Origin: Pseudolactococcus plantarum
Lineage (GTDB): Bacteria; Bacillota; Bacilli; Lactobacillales; Streptococcaceae
NCBI RefSeq assembly: GCF_002441715.1
Contig: NZ_JXJX01000002.1
Location: 1 to 64,000, forward strand
Length of the DNA stretch: 64,000 nt
Direction: 5' to 3'
Shown here: piece by piece, positions 36,823 through 46,321 of the stretch
Layout of the letters: each line of letters opens with the position of its first letter
Numbering within the stretch: position 1 is the stretch's first letter
Position numbers and translations under genes: made by a program
The notes under the pieces: model-generated
Told to the model about the DNA's origin: nothing
What the model saw: the letters and a program-made list of their open reading frames with translations, nothing else
Database searches by the model: none

Positions 36823-37967
36823 AACCTTACATCCTCTGTCACATGCGCTTTTTTCGCCACGATAATCGGTTGTGCTGCTGTACCAATCACCTTGACACCT
36901 GGGTCTATGACCACGCCTTTATCAATAATAGCATAGGCAATGCTTGCCCCTTCACCAATTTGCACGTTTGGAAAAATAATTGACTCTTTAATCGATGCCT
37001 GTTTACCAAGTTGGCATCGTCTTGAAATAATTGCGTTTTCTACACGTCCCTCAATAACAGAACCAGAAGCAAACTGTGCGTTATAGATTTCAGAGGATTC
37101 TGAAAAATAAGTTGCCTCTTCATTTTTTACTTTTGTATAGACTTTTTGGGTTGCATGCAGTAAAGAAGTAAATTTTTTCGGATCTAACATATCCATGTTG
37201 GCATCAAAGTAAGATTTAACATCGTAGATATTCTTCATATACCCTGTATACTCATAACCAAGCGCCCCTAATTCAACAAGTTTGTTGAGTAAAAGGAATC
37301 TTAATTTGCGAGGTTTTTCTTGATGCTGCTCACTCTCCATCATGCCAATCAAGAAATCCGTATTGATAATATAAATCCCTGTTGACATCCTGATCAGCTC
37401 ATCATCTGAATAATCCTGTTCAGCATAGTCAATGACCGATGTGACCGTATCCATTTCATCCATTTTCAGGACACTATTCACTGAACTCATCTGATCTTTA
37501 GTCATTTTTTTGTAGACAATACTCATGCTCCTTTGGTTAACTTCATGCACATGAATCAATTGGTCCAAATTAATATTACATAAAATATCAGCCGTAGAAA
37601 AGATTGTATATTGGCTATATGAACGACGTAAGAAAGTTAACAATTGTGGATAGTAAGTTGGGTCACATACGACTTCTTCACGATCATCGTTATTATAAAA
37701 GCCAACGAAAAAGTGATTTAATAAAGTATTTAATCCCCACTCACGACCTGTTCGAATATGGTCCAGAACAGATGGGACGTTCTTTTGAGAGAAAATACCA
37801 TAAATATTGGTAACCCCTGCATTCACGAGATTTGATAGTTGAAAATCAATCAAACGATACTTACCATCAAACGGTAAAGTCGCAAGTGGTCTAGAATCAA
37901 CTAACTGACCGAGATTATGTGTGCCTAGCGCATTTCCTAAAATCGCGCAATATTTAGCTGTCTTCAT
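36819..37967 (-). CDS. glgD: glucose-1-phosphate adenylyltransferase subunit GlgD
   Basis: Non-catalytic partner of GlgC, 382 residues. It has the nucleotidyltransferase fold followed by left-handed beta-helix hexapeptides (about 285-375). The catalytic GGxGTRL loop is replaced by [11 protein letters not shown] near residue 11, as expected for the GlgD branch, which modulates GlgC. It overlaps glgC by 14 bases and glgA by 4. Confidence 0.95.
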   Translation of the reverse strand: MKTAKYCAILGNALGTHNLGQLVDSRPLATLPFDGKYRLIDFQLSNLVNAGVTNIYGIFSQKNVPSVLDHIRTGREWGLNTLLNHFFVGFYNNDDREEVVCDPTYYPQLLTFLRRSYSQYTIFSTADILCNINLDQLIHVHEVNQRSMSIVYKKMTKDQMSSVNSVLKMDEMDTVTSVIDYAEQDYSDDELIRMSTGIYIINTDFLIGMMESEQHQEKPRKLRFLLLNKLVELGALGYEYTGYMKNIYDVKSYFDANMDMLDPKKFTSLLHATQKVYTKVKNEEATYFSESSEIYNAQFASGSVIEGRVENAIISRRCQLGKQASIKESIIFPNVQIGEGASIAYAIIDKGVVIDPGVKVIGTAAQPIIVAKKAHVTEDVRL

Positions 37968-39099
37968 TTTCTACCCCCACTACCTCTTTATACCCAACGA
38001 CTGCAATCTCTTTTTCAGTACCAATAATTTCTACATTAGCACCAATTCGTGTGCCTTCACCAATAATGGCATTTTTGATTACTGCTCCTGATTCGATCAC
38101 ACAATTTGTCATGATGAAAGCATCTTCTATTACAGCTGATTCATGAACTTGAACATTGGTTGAAATAATCGAATGCTTAACAGACCCTGCTACAATCGCA
38201 CCATCGACAACGAGTGAATCTCTGACTTGGGCCGTTTCACTAATAAAATTAGGTGGTGCAAATTCATTATGTGAGTAAATTTTCCAACTCCGATCACGGC
38301 TATCAAGCTCGTTATCGGGTGAGATATAGGCCATATTTGCCTCATGTAATGATTCAATCGTCCCCACATCTTTCCAGTAGCCTGAAAACTCGTAGGCATA
38401 AACAGGTTCTCCTGAGTCTAAATATGCTGGAATGACATTTTTACCAAAATCACTCATATCTACCTGATTTTTTTCACCATTTGCTAAAATTTGGCGGAGT
38501 TCTTTCCAGTTAAAAATATAGATACCCATTGAGGCTTTGGTTGATTTAGGATGTTCAGGTTTCTCTTCAAACTCAATGATGCGATTTGACGTATCCGTAT
38601 TCATAATACCAAATCGACTTGCTTCGTCCAAAGGTACATCCATAACAGCTACTGTTAAAGTCGCATGACTATCTTTATGGACACTTAGCATATCGTCATA
38701 ATCCATTTTATAAATATGATCCCCAGATAAAATCAAAACATACTCTGGATCCAACTTATCGATATAACTCATATTCTGGAAGATAGCATGACTTGTTCCC
38801 TCAAACCACTTATTTCCTTCCGTAGCTGAGTAAGGTTGTAAAATCGTTACCCCACTGTCTATACCATCTAATCCCCAAGCAGATCCGTTACCAACGTGGG
38901 CATTGAGCTTCAGTGGTTCATACTGTGTAATCACACCAACATTTTTTATCCCTGAATTTACACAATTTGATAGAGCGAAATCGATAATTCGATATCGTCC
39001 ACCAAATTGTACAGCAGGTTTGGCGATACTAGATGTCAATGCGCCTAGGCGTGTCCCTTGACCTCCAGCTAAAATCAATGCAAGCATTTCTTCTTTCAT
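37954..39099 (-). CDS. glgC: glucose-1-phosphate adenylyltransferase, catalytic subunit
   Basis: Makes ADP-glucose from glucose-1-phosphate and ATP, the committed step of glycogen synthesis. 381 residues. Intact catalytic loop [13 protein letters not shown] (10-22), [25 protein letters not shown] with the metal Asp (about 122-131), EFEEKPEHP, then beta-helix repeats at the C-terminus. AAAGGAAAGAGG lies before ATG 39099. It follows glgB by 92 bases and overlaps glgD by 14. Confidence 0.96.
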   Translation of the reverse strand: MKEEMLALILAGGQGTRLGALTSSIAKPAVQFGGRYRIIDFALSNCVNSGIKNVGVITQYEPLKLNAHVGNGSAWGLDGIDSGVTILQPYSATEGNKWFEGTSHAIFQNMSYIDKLDPEYVLILSGDHIYKMDYDDMLSVHKDSHATLTVAVMDVPLDEASRFGIMNTDTSNRIIEFEEKPEHPKSTKASMGIYIFNWKELRQILANGEKNQVDMSDFGKNVIPAYLDSGEPVYAYEFSGYWKDVGTIESLHEANMAYISPDNELDSRDRSWKIYSHNEFAPPNFISETAQVRDSLVVDGAIVAGSVKHSIISTNVQVHESAVIEDAFIMTNCVIESGAVIKNAIIGEGTRIGANVEIIGTEKEIAVVGYKEVVGVENEDS

Positions 39100-39191
39100 A
39101 CTCTGTCCTCTTTCCTTTTTTATAAAGGTAATCTCGTCACATAGTGGTAAACAACATGGTGCAGGATAAATTGATTTTTTGTTAGTTAGCG

Positions 39192-41375
39192 TTACTGATC
39201 AACACAATTATTGTCGTTTAACGCCTCATATTCAGACATCGCTCGCTGCCAAATCCCAAGTTTGGTAGCACGTTTATAAAATGCATAGACTGTTTTGTAT
39301 GGTGGGAAAGTGTCTGGTAATCTTGTCCATGGACTGCCAGTTTGTTGAATAAATAAGACGGCACTCACGAGTTCTCGCTTATCATATTTTGCTCGTGAGC
39401 CTGCTGGAAAATAGGGGGCTAATACTGCCCACTGATTATCTGTGATAAAACTGCTTGATAGTGGCTTGTGTGCCTTACTGCTTAACGCTCTGGTCTCTTC
39501 ACTCTCTTCTTCGACTAACTGCCATATGAGCACACCAAGCGCTGGTAGTGTAAAACTCAAAGTTTGTTCATATGTCTTCCACAGACCTTTTTGCGTTTTT
39601 TGATCAAGATTATGGGCTTGCCAGTCGCCACCAAATTCTGACATTTCAGTATTTAAGACTTCGGTATAAGTACCCGAAAGTGGCACACCTATGGTAAACT
39701 GTTGGCGCTCAATCGGTGCCATATTAAAGACACAAATCAATTGTTTACCGGATGCATCTTTACGGATGAAACTCAAAACACTTTCTGCTATATTATCTGC
39801 ATCAATCACCTCAAATCCACCAACATCATGGTCAAGTTCAAATAGTGGCGGAAACTCACGATAAGTATGTGCCAACTTACTTGTGAAGTACTGCATCTGA
39901 TCATTCAACACATCAGATGCTTCCCACTCAAGCTGCCAATCATACTTCCATTCTAGAAATTGACCAAATTCTTGTCCCATAAATAATAACTTTTTACCAG
40001 GATGACACATTTGGTAGGTTAGTAGATTTCTCAGACCGGAAAATTGTTCCTTACGGTCCCCCCACATTTTATGTAGTAATGATTTCTTCCCATGTACGAC
40101 CTCGTCATGTGAGAAGGGCAGAATATAATTTTCATGCATCATATACATAAAACTAAAGGTCAAGAGATTAAAATACTGACCACGATAGAGCGGATCCATC
40201 TGATAAAATTTTAAAACATCAGTCATCCAGCCCATGTTCCATTTAAAATCAAAACCTAAGCCACCCATTTCGAGCATGCCGGTTATCTTGGTTTGACTGG
40301 TTGCCTCTTCTGCTGATAGTATCACATCTGGATGTGATAATTTGATCACACTCGTCAGTTTTTTGAAAAAGGCAACCCCATCATGATTAATATTTGACCC
40401 ATCTGCGTTAGGCGTCCACTCCCCTTGATCATAATCCAAGTACAATGTATTAGATACGGCATCAATCCTGACACCATCAACATGATAAAATTCAATCCAG
40501 AAATTTAGAGATGAGATTAAGAAGGATTGGACTTGCGGTTTGGATAAGTCAAAGTTTAATGCTTGCCAGCCGACATTACGTGCCTTATTTTTGTCTTGAT
40601 ATTCATAGGTCGGTGTACCATCATAGTAGGCCAAAGCATCATCATTTTGAGAAAAATGTCCTGGTACCCAATCAATAATTACACCAATATCTGCTAAGTG
40701 GGATGCTTCAACAAAATCCTGGAATTCCTCTGGTGTCCCATAAGTATGTTCCAGGGCAAAATATCCAGTGAGCTGATAGCCCCAACTCATCCCGAGAGGA
40801 TGTGTCATCAAGGGCATAAATTCGATATGGGTAAACCCCAACGACTTGACATATGGAATTAATGTTTTAGCTAAATCTGAGAAGGTATACAGACGGCCAT
40901 CTTCATGACGTTGCCAAGAGTTCGCATGTACTTCATAAATACTGACTGGGGAGCTAAACATATCCCACTGACGTCGCTTTGTTAACCAAGCCTTATCCTG
41001 CCAGTCTTTAGGTGAAATATCATAGACTTGAGCTGCCGTATCAGGCCTTTCGCCAAACCGGATGGCATAAGGATCCATCTTCTCGATCACTTGAGATGTT
41101 GATCGAGTGACAAGATACTTGTAATAGTCGCCTCGTTCAACTTGACCTACAAGCAAATCCACTTCCCAAACACCTAGATGATTTCGTATCATAGGTATCG
41201 GATTACTTCGCCATTGTGTCTTATCGCTGATTAATGCAACTTCTTTTGCATGTGGTGCCCAAACACGAAAAACATAACCGTCTTCCGTCCGATGGCAGCC
41301 AAGGTAGTGTTGTACATGAAAATTTTCGCCAGTTGAAAATGTGTTTAACGCGTTGTCTATTGACTGTTGGACCAT
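39192..41375 (-). CDS. glgB: 1,4-alpha-glucan branching enzyme with C-terminal transposase-type domain
   Basis: Makes alpha-1,6 branches in glycogen. Residues 1-620 are an ordinary GlgB: CBM48 (about 20-120), a GH13 barrel with nucleophile [11 protein letters not shown], acid LSAEEATSQ and [11 protein letters not shown], and a C-terminal beta domain. After a linker (about 622-642) come about 72 residues (643-715) with the pattern of the IS5-family transposase N-terminal domain (DUF4096): [48 protein letters not shown] and GIWQRAM. The frame is continuous and then ends, with no DDE catalytic part. Normal GlgB is about 630-650 residues, so this one (727) is about 85 longer. ATG 41375 follows AAGGAG; the GTG three bases earlier is too close. 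First gene of glgBCDAP. Confidence 0.93.
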   Translation of the reverse strand: MVQQSIDNALNTFSTGENFHVQHYLGCHRTEDGYVFRVWAPHAKEVALISDKTQWRSNPIPMIRNHLGVWEVDLLVGQVERGDYYKYLVTRSTSQVIEKMDPYAIRFGERPDTAAQVYDISPKDWQDKAWLTKRRQWDMFSSPVSIYEVHANSWQRHEDGRLYTFSDLAKTLIPYVKSLGFTHIEFMPLMTHPLGMSWGYQLTGYFALEHTYGTPEEFQDFVEASHLADIGVIIDWVPGHFSQNDDALAYYDGTPTYEYQDKNKARNVGWQALNFDLSKPQVQSFLISSLNFWIEFYHVDGVRIDAVSNTLYLDYDQGEWTPNADGSNINHDGVAFFKKLTSVIKLSHPDVILSAEEATSQTKITGMLEMGGLGFDFKWNMGWMTDVLKFYQMDPLYRGQYFNLLTFSFMYMMHENYILPFSHDEVVHGKKSLLHKMWGDRKEQFSGLRNLLTYQMCHPGKKLLFMGQEFGQFLEWKYDWQLEWEASDVLNDQMQYFTSKLAHTYREFPPLFELDHDVGGFEVIDADNIAESVLSFIRKDASGKQLICVFNMAPIERQQFTIGVPLSGTYTEVLNTEMSEFGGDWQAHNLDQKTQKGLWKTYEQTLSFTLPALGVLIWQLVEEESEETRALSSKAHKPLSSSFITDNQWAVLAPYFPAGSRAKYDKRELVSAVLFIQQTGSPWTRLPDTFPPYKTVYAFYKRATKLGIWQRAMSEYEALNDNNCVDQ

Positions 41376-41412
41376 CACAAACTCCTTATCATATACCTCT
41401 TATTTAATTCTA

Positions 41413-41443
41413 ATTATATCATAAGGTGAAACCGTTTGCTCAA
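41413..41443 (-). promoter_or_regulatory. glgB promoter with cre-like site
   Basis: On the minus strand TGA-TATAAT (-10 at 41413-41418) lies about 40 bases before glgB. Just upstream (41427-41440) the sequence AGCAAACGGTTTCA differs from the WTGNAARCGNWWWCA cre consensus mainly at one position. CcpA control of glycogen genes by this site is inference. Confidence 0.5.
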
Positions 41444-41600
41444 ATTAACCTGAAAATTCAGTATTTAATTATACGTGTCGATATAAAGAAAAATCGTTTG
41501 AGTTTAACCAAAAAGTTAGTCACCCTTAGCCTTACTTTTATGCTGGTTATTTAGTATAATTACCCATATTATATCTCGTGATAAAACAGGTAAACACATA

Positions 41601-41630
41601 AAAAAAGATAAGACAGTCGTCTTATCTCAA
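41601..41630 (-). terminator. terminator of the manA-neopullulanase unit
   Basis: AGATAAGAC pairs with GTCTTATCT (41606-41614 with 41619-41627), with a T run on the minus strand; it separates this unit from glgB. Confidence 0.85.
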
Positions 41631-41675
41631 TTAGATCATTGTTCTATAGTAAGCTGATAACAGCTAATCCGATCA

Positions 41676-43454
41676 TTAGGTTAATTTAGAAATACTTTCA
41701 AGTGCCCCAATAAAAAACGGCGTAAATTCAACCGGTTGCGTTAAAAATGTCAAATCCTGTGCATTCACTGAAACACCTTCATTAGCCAAATTATAAATAA
41801 AGATCGCAGTCTGTGTCTCATCTGTCCGGACAAATCCAAAAATCTTATCCGAGTAAAATAGGTTGATATCCCCATCGGCTAAAGCTGGTATGGATTTTCT
41901 AATCTTAATCCAATTTTGATAAATCTTTTGGGTATCTTGATTGATATTATCCCAAGGAAAAAAGGCTCTGTTTTCTGGATCTTTTAGACCAGTCAATCCC
42001 GCTTCATCTCCATAATAAATCGTCGGTACACCAGGTAATGTCATCAACAAGCCAACAGCCAAATTCAATTTGGTCAGATTATGATCAAGTAAGCTTAAAA
42101 TCCGCTCTGTGTCATGAGTCCCGATATTATTAAAATTATTTAAAAAGACGTCTCTTGGATAATTTTCAGATAACTGCATCACTTTTTTAGCTGCTAGTTC
42201 AGGGGACAAACCGCCTACTAATAAGCCTAGAATAATATCTCGGAATGGATAGTTCATGGTCGCATGCAAGCCATCACCGTATATATACTTACGATATTGC
42301 TCATAAGCGATTTTACGTGACGCATCTTCCCATACTTCACCAATTAATACTTGCTCTGGATAGCGCTCTAAGGTATCTCGAATACCTTTAATAAAGAAAT
42401 CCGGTAGTTCATCTGCTACATCAAGACGCCAACCATCAATCCCTAGGCCATTCCATTTATCTATAACACTATCTTCATCTCCATAAATAAACTGCTGAAA
42501 ACTTGTCTTACTTTTATCTATGGTTGGTAGATCTTTAATCCCCCACCATGATTTGTAGTCGTCCGGATAGTGAGTAAATGAAAACCAATCAAAATAAGGA
42601 GACTTATTGGTTTGATAGGCTCCCATGCCACCGGATTTGCCATCAAAATCAAAGTATTTAGAGTTTCGGCCCACATGAGAAAAAACACCATCTAATATTA
42701 GCCTCATATCATGTTGGTGTAAAGCAGTAACTAATGCTTCAAAATCAGCCTCAGATCCTAAAATAGAATCGATTGTCATATAGTCACTTGTATCATAACG
42801 GTGCGTACTTCTTGCCTCAAAAATCGGATTAAGATAAAGTGCAGTCACACCCAATGTTTTTAAATAAGGGATCTTACTGATAATACCTTGTAAATTACCA
42901 CCATAGAAGGTCCAACGTGTGATATCCCCATCTTTTTCTCTGATATAGTAAGGCTTATCCGTTTCTTTACCGTAAAAAAAGATATCATCTTTTTGATTAG
43001 CATGGCCAATCTGAGCAAAAGCATCTGGGAAAATCTGGTAAAAAACGGCATTCCGATACCAATCCGGCGCCTTTTCTTTTTTTAAAAAAATCGTCTGCGT
43101 ATACGCAATAACGGCTCCCTCATCCGCATAAGTTTTCCCTAACCTACCACCTATGTCTGTTGCACCATAAAAATAGCGGTATTCATGTGGCCCATCAAAC
43201 TCAATAATTTGAAAATAATAATTATAAAAGCCAATCTCAGACAGGTTATTTAAAGCAAAATGAAACCTATTTTCTGAACTTGGTGTCATTTTTTCATACG
43301 ATTTGAAGCCATTTTCGAATTGAATCACAAAGTTAACTGCTACATGATGTGGCGTATCGATGATGAGATCAAATTCAAAATTGGTTCCAATCAGTGCGGC
43401 ACCAAAAGGTCTTTTATAAGTAGATAACCAAGAATTATAGGTAATTTCAGCCAT
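41676..43454 (-). CDS. neopullulanase-type alpha-amylase (GH13_20)
   Basis: A 592-residue glucan hydrolase. An N-terminal CBM34-like beta domain (1-120) is followed by the GH13 barrel: FYQIFPDAFA (about 137), DGVFSHVG (about 257), nucleophile in GWRLDVADE (about 340), acid in LIGEVWED (about 372) and NIGTHDTER (about 442). The CBM34-GH13 order is that of neopullulanase, maltogenic amylase and cyclomaltodextrinase, acting on linear or cyclic dextrins. There is no signal peptide, so it is intracellular and fits with glycogen turnover. ATG 43454 follows GGAG by seven bases; a GTG at 43460 overlapping the manA stop is too close to that site. Confidence 0.91.
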   Translation of the reverse strand: MAEITYNSWLSTYKRPFGAALIGTNFEFDLIIDTPHHVAVNFVIQFENGFKSYEKMTPSSENRFHFALNNLSEIGFYNYYFQIIEFDGPHEYRYFYGATDIGGRLGKTYADEGAVIAYTQTIFLKKEKAPDWYRNAVFYQIFPDAFAQIGHANQKDDIFFYGKETDKPYYIREKDGDITRWTFYGGNLQGIISKIPYLKTLGVTALYLNPIFEARSTHRYDTSDYMTIDSILGSEADFEALVTALHQHDMRLILDGVFSHVGRNSKYFDFDGKSGGMGAYQTNKSPYFDWFSFTHYPDDYKSWWGIKDLPTIDKSKTSFQQFIYGDEDSVIDKWNGLGIDGWRLDVADELPDFFIKGIRDTLERYPEQVLIGEVWEDASRKIAYEQYRKYIYGDGLHATMNYPFRDIILGLLVGGLSPELAAKKVMQLSENYPRDVFLNNFNNIGTHDTERILSLLDHNLTKLNLAVGLLMTLPGVPTIYYGDEAGLTGLKDPENRAFFPWDNINQDTQKIYQNWIKIRKSIPALADGDINLFYSDKIFGFVRTDETQTAIFIYNLANEGVSVNAQDLTFLTQPVEFTPFFIGALESISKLT

Positions 43455-43456
43455 AT

Positions 43457-44401
43457 TCACTCTCCATCATGGCTGGCAATAATTGTTAATTTACCATCAA
43501 ATTCCCACTTAGTGATATCACTTGTCAAAATGAAGTGATCCCCAAGCTTAACTGGATATCTTTGACCAGCAACAGTTAATATCCCTTCTCCATCTAAAAC
43601 TGAACAAAGTGTATAAGGTGCTGTCTTATTAAAGGTAGTTGGACCTGTAATTTCCCATTTTTCTACAGTGAAAAAGTCATTTGAAACAAAAGTCGTCTTA
43701 TCCAGGTTTTCTGCTTTTGTCACAGTAGGTGTTGTATTAGCCGGCTCACCTAAGGTTAAGACATCAATTGATTTTTCAATATGTAATTCTCTCAAGTTAC
43801 CTTGATCATCTTTTCGATCAAAATCATAAACTCGGTAAGTTGTATCTGATGATTGTTGTGTCTCTAAAATCAAAATACCTTTTCCGATAGCATGCATCGT
43901 CCCACTAGGTACATAGAAAAAATCGCCTGCTTTAACTTTAACCTTAGTTAATAAATGATCCCAATCTCCAGACGCTATCATGTCACGTAACTCAGCTTTA
44001 CTTTTTGCATGATGGCCATATATGATTTCTGCACCAGGTTGCGCATCTATAATATACCAACATTCTGTTTTACCAAGTTCGCCTTCGTTTGCAAGTCCAT
44101 AAGCATCATCTGGATGTACTTGAACACTTAACCAGTCATTTGCATCTAAAATCTTGGTTAATAAAGGGAAAACGTCTTTTTTAGCATGACCAAATAACTC
44201 TCTATGCTCCTGATAAAGATCATCTAGTTTTACACCTGCATAGTCACCATTTTTGATCGTTGAAACGCCGTTTGGATGCGCAGAAATAGCCCAGTATTCC
44301 CCGATTTTATCAGAAGGTAGAGTGTAACCGAATCGCTTAAGGTGATCTCCACCCCAGATTTTTTCTTGAAGTACTGACTCTAAAAATAATGGTTGTATCA
44401 T
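43457..44401 (-). CDS. manA: mannose-6-phosphate isomerase, class I
   Basis: Zinc enzyme interconverting mannose-6-phosphate and fructose-6-phosphate. 314 residues, short Firmicutes type. Metal and active-site segments: SVQVHPDDAYG (about 94-104), KTECWYII (about 112-119), YVPSGTMHAIGKG with the metal His (about 167-179), and IVLETQQSSDTTYR-like segment containing QSSDTTYRVYD. AAGAGGT lies five bases before ATG 44401. The neopullulanase gene begins at its stop, so both are co-transcribed. Confidence 0.95.
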   Translation of the reverse strand: MIQPLFLESVLQEKIWGGDHLKRFGYTLPSDKIGEYWAISAHPNGVSTIKNGDYAGVKLDDLYQEHRELFGHAKKDVFPLLTKILDANDWLSVQVHPDDAYGLANEGELGKTECWYIIDAQPGAEIIYGHHAKSKAELRDMIASGDWDHLLTKVKVKAGDFFYVPSGTMHAIGKGILILETQQSSDTTYRVYDFDRKDDQGNLRELHIEKSIDVLTLGEPANTTPTVTKAENLDKTTFVSNDFFTVEKWEITGPTTFNKTAPYTLCSVLDGEGILTVAGQRYPVKLGDHFILTSDITKWEFDGKLTIIASHDGE

Positions 44402-44451
44402 ATATGACCTCTTTCTACAATGACGATGTTATTGAATGAATTGATACTTAT

Positions 44452-44460
44452 ATTTTACCA
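44452..44460 (-). promoter_or_regulatory. extended -10 promoter of manA
   Basis: TGG followed by TAAAAT on the minus strand, about 50 bases before manA. Confidence 0.42.
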
Positions 44461-44581
44461 AATAATTCTCATAAATACTGTTTTAAAATTAATTCATTAA
44501 TTAAAGATGATAATATCATGATATGGGTCTACTTATACTATCTTAATCACACATCACAATGACCCGATCAAGAGCACAACA

Positions 44582-44621
44582 AAAAAATCTATACAAGAGA
44601 AACTCTTGAATAGATTTTTGA
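44582..44621 (-). terminator. terminator of the mprF-pepP-efp-asp23-nusB run
   Basis: AAAATCTAT and CAAGAG pair with CTCTTG and ATAGATTTT around a short A loop with one internal mismatch, with a T run on the minus strand, just after nusB. Confidence 0.82.
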
Positions 44622-44624
44622 TGT

Positions 44625-45242
44625 TTATGCCTGTCCAATTTTTGTCAGAATAGCATTAATAAATTTCGCATCTTTCTCATCATTGAAAGCTTTTGCAAGT
44701 TCAATCGCTTCATTTATTGCAACAACACGTGGTGTTTCGTTAAAGAGAATTTCAAATGTACCTAATCTTAGAATCACACGATTAATAGGAGATAGTCGTT
44801 TGATAGACCAATTTTTTGCTAAATATTGGCCAATCTCTTCATCGATACTCTCTTTTTTAGCACGGACCCCATAAACCAATGCCATCAAGAATTCTAAGTT
44901 ATTTTTGTGTACATCATCAAACTTATCAGTTAAAACAGTTGTCTCAACTGGTAAGTCTACTGGTGTAACTATGTCTATCGCATCCTCAGAAGTTTCTTGT
45001 TTTTTCGTTACACCGCCCTCACGGTTAGGCGTAAATGAAAAAATATTGCCAGTTTTTTTAGGTTTTTTTTCAACTGGTAATGCAGGCGCTATATCTACTT
45101 CTTGACTAGACAATCTAGCATCATTTGTTAAAGCAAATAGCATCGCGTTCTCAACAGATTCTTCTGATGTCATCTCTAACAAATAAAGCGCCTGTACTGC
45201 ACGAATTCTGATTTCATGCTGCGTTAATGGCTTAGTCGACAT
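44625..45242 (-). CDS. nusB: transcription antitermination factor NusB, with insertion
   Basis: RNA-binding factor of the rRNA antitermination complex (with NusE/S10 on boxA). NusB is normally about 130-150 residues; this one has 205. The extra length is an insertion at about residues 41-105, rich in Pro, Lys, Glu and Thr (VEKKPKKTGNIF, TPVDLPVETTV), between the first helices (ALYLLEMT) and the rest of the fold. The C-terminal part with SPINRVILRLGTFEIL and NEAIELAKAF is intact. It is last in pepP-efp-asp23-nusB and overlaps asp23 by 11 bases. Confidence 0.93.
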   Translation of the reverse strand: MSTKPLTQHEIRIRAVQALYLLEMTSEESVENAMLFALTNDARLSSQEVDIAPALPVEKKPKKTGNIFSFTPNREGGVTKKQETSEDAIDIVTPVDLPVETTVLTDKFDDVHKNNLEFLMALVYGVRAKKESIDEEIGQYLAKNWSIKRLSPINRVILRLGTFEILFNETPRVVAINEAIELAKAFNDEKDAKFINAILTKIGQA

Positions 45243-45642
45243 CTAAGAAATCCTCATCAAATAAATCTTTAAAATCAGGTTTTGGTGTCTTTTCAGGGAC
45301 AACACCAGCAACATGAATGTTAACTTCGTCAATTACGATGTTGCTCATGTCAAGGACATTTTCTTTGACAACACTTTGCATCGTCATCGCAACACTTGGT
45401 ACTGACACACCATAAGTGAGATAAACATAGATATCTACGATAACCTTATCTTCATCTTGACGTACATAAACGCCACGACCATCTGCTTTTTTACCGATTA
45501 AATCGGCAAAACGTTTATTTCTTAAGCTATAAACGCCATCAATCTTAGCAGCGGCAATCGCAACAATTGTTTCAATCACTTGTGGTGCAATGACGATTTC
45601 ACCAAGTGCTTCAGAGTTAGTAATAATATTAGTATCTGTCAT
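45232..45642 (-). CDS. Asp23/Gls24 family protein (YqhY-like)
   Basis: A 136-residue cytoplasmic Asp23/Gls24 protein. Conserved parts are GEIVIAPQVIETIVAIAA (14-31), KIDGVYSLR, and VYVRQDEDKVIVDIYVYLTYGVSVPSV-type strands. Members include YqhY, which influences acetyl-CoA carboxylase activity in Bacillus and is encoded beside accBC and nusB there; here it lies between efp and nusB. ATG 45642 follows GGGAAG; the longer open frame reaches into efp and is not used. Confidence 0.88.
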   Translation of the reverse strand: MTDTNIITNSEALGEIVIAPQVIETIVAIAAAKIDGVYSLRNKRFADLIGKKADGRGVYVRQDEDKVIVDIYVYLTYGVSVPSVAMTMQSVVKENVLDMSNIVIDEVNIHVAGVVPEKTPKPDFKDLFDEDFLDVD

Positions 45643-45685
45643 ATTTTCATCTTCCCGTCTTTTTAGGATGGTTGAGCAAGTGGGG

Positions 45686-46243
45686 TTAAGCACGTTTTAA
45701 GTAAGCACTTGTTTCAGTGTTAATTTCAAGTTTTTGGCCTACTTCGATAAAATCTGGTACGTTGACAACTAACCCTGTTTCCATTATAGCAGGTTTTCCA
45801 GATCCAGTTACTGTCGCGCCTTTGATAGAAGGTTGTGTTTCTGCAACTTCTAATACAACAGTCGTCGGTACTTGAACACCAATGACTTCACTGCCAAAGA
45901 ATTGAATTTTCACTTCTGCATTTTCAAGGATAAATTTCAATTCATTTTCAACATTTGCAACTGGGATTTCATATTGGTCATATGTTTCATTATCCATGAA
46001 ATAAGCTGTATCATCCATTTTATATAAATATTGTGCATTATGCGTTTCGATGATAGCTTGATCAAATTTTTCCTCTGGACGATAAGAGGTATCAAATGTA
46101 GATCCAGAACGAACATCGCGTAATTTCATACGCATAATCGTATTGCCTTTACCTGGCTTGTGGTGACTCGCCTCTAAAACGCGTAAAAGTTTACCGTCTG
46201 TTTCAAAAGTCATACCTGCCTTCAGTTCGTTTGCTGCTACCAT
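45686..46243 (-). CDS. efp: elongation factor P
   Basis: Relieves ribosome stalling at polyproline. 185 residues, three beta domains: KOW-like N-terminal domain with the tip loop HHKPGKGN (about 27-34; the Lys is the modified or contacting residue), the OB domain, and the C-terminal domain with the [10 protein letters not shown] and [12 protein letters not shown] segments. No epmA, epmB or ymfI gene is nearby, so modification state is unknown. It is followed by asp23 and nusB and preceded by pepP, the lactococcal order. Confidence 0.96.
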   Translation of the reverse strand: MVAANELKAGMTFETDGKLLRVLEASHHKPGKGNTIMRMKLRDVRSGSTFDTSYRPEEKFDQAIIETHNAQYLYKMDDTAYFMDNETYDQYEIPVANVENELKFILENAEVKIQFFGSEVIGVQVPTTVVLEVAETQPSIKGATVTGSGKPAIMETGLVVNVPDFIEVGQKLEINTETSAYLKRA

Positions 46244-46321
46244 GGATTATAATCTCACTTTCATTTTCTTCATTTTGTACGTTCTCTCCATTTTACCATA
46301 TTTCCAATTTTTTCGCTAGAT

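Noticed and set aside
36819-37967. Possible broken or inactive GlgC because the catalytic loop is missing
   Set aside because: It fits the GlgD branch, which naturally lacks the GGxGTRL loop and partners the intact GlgC next to it.
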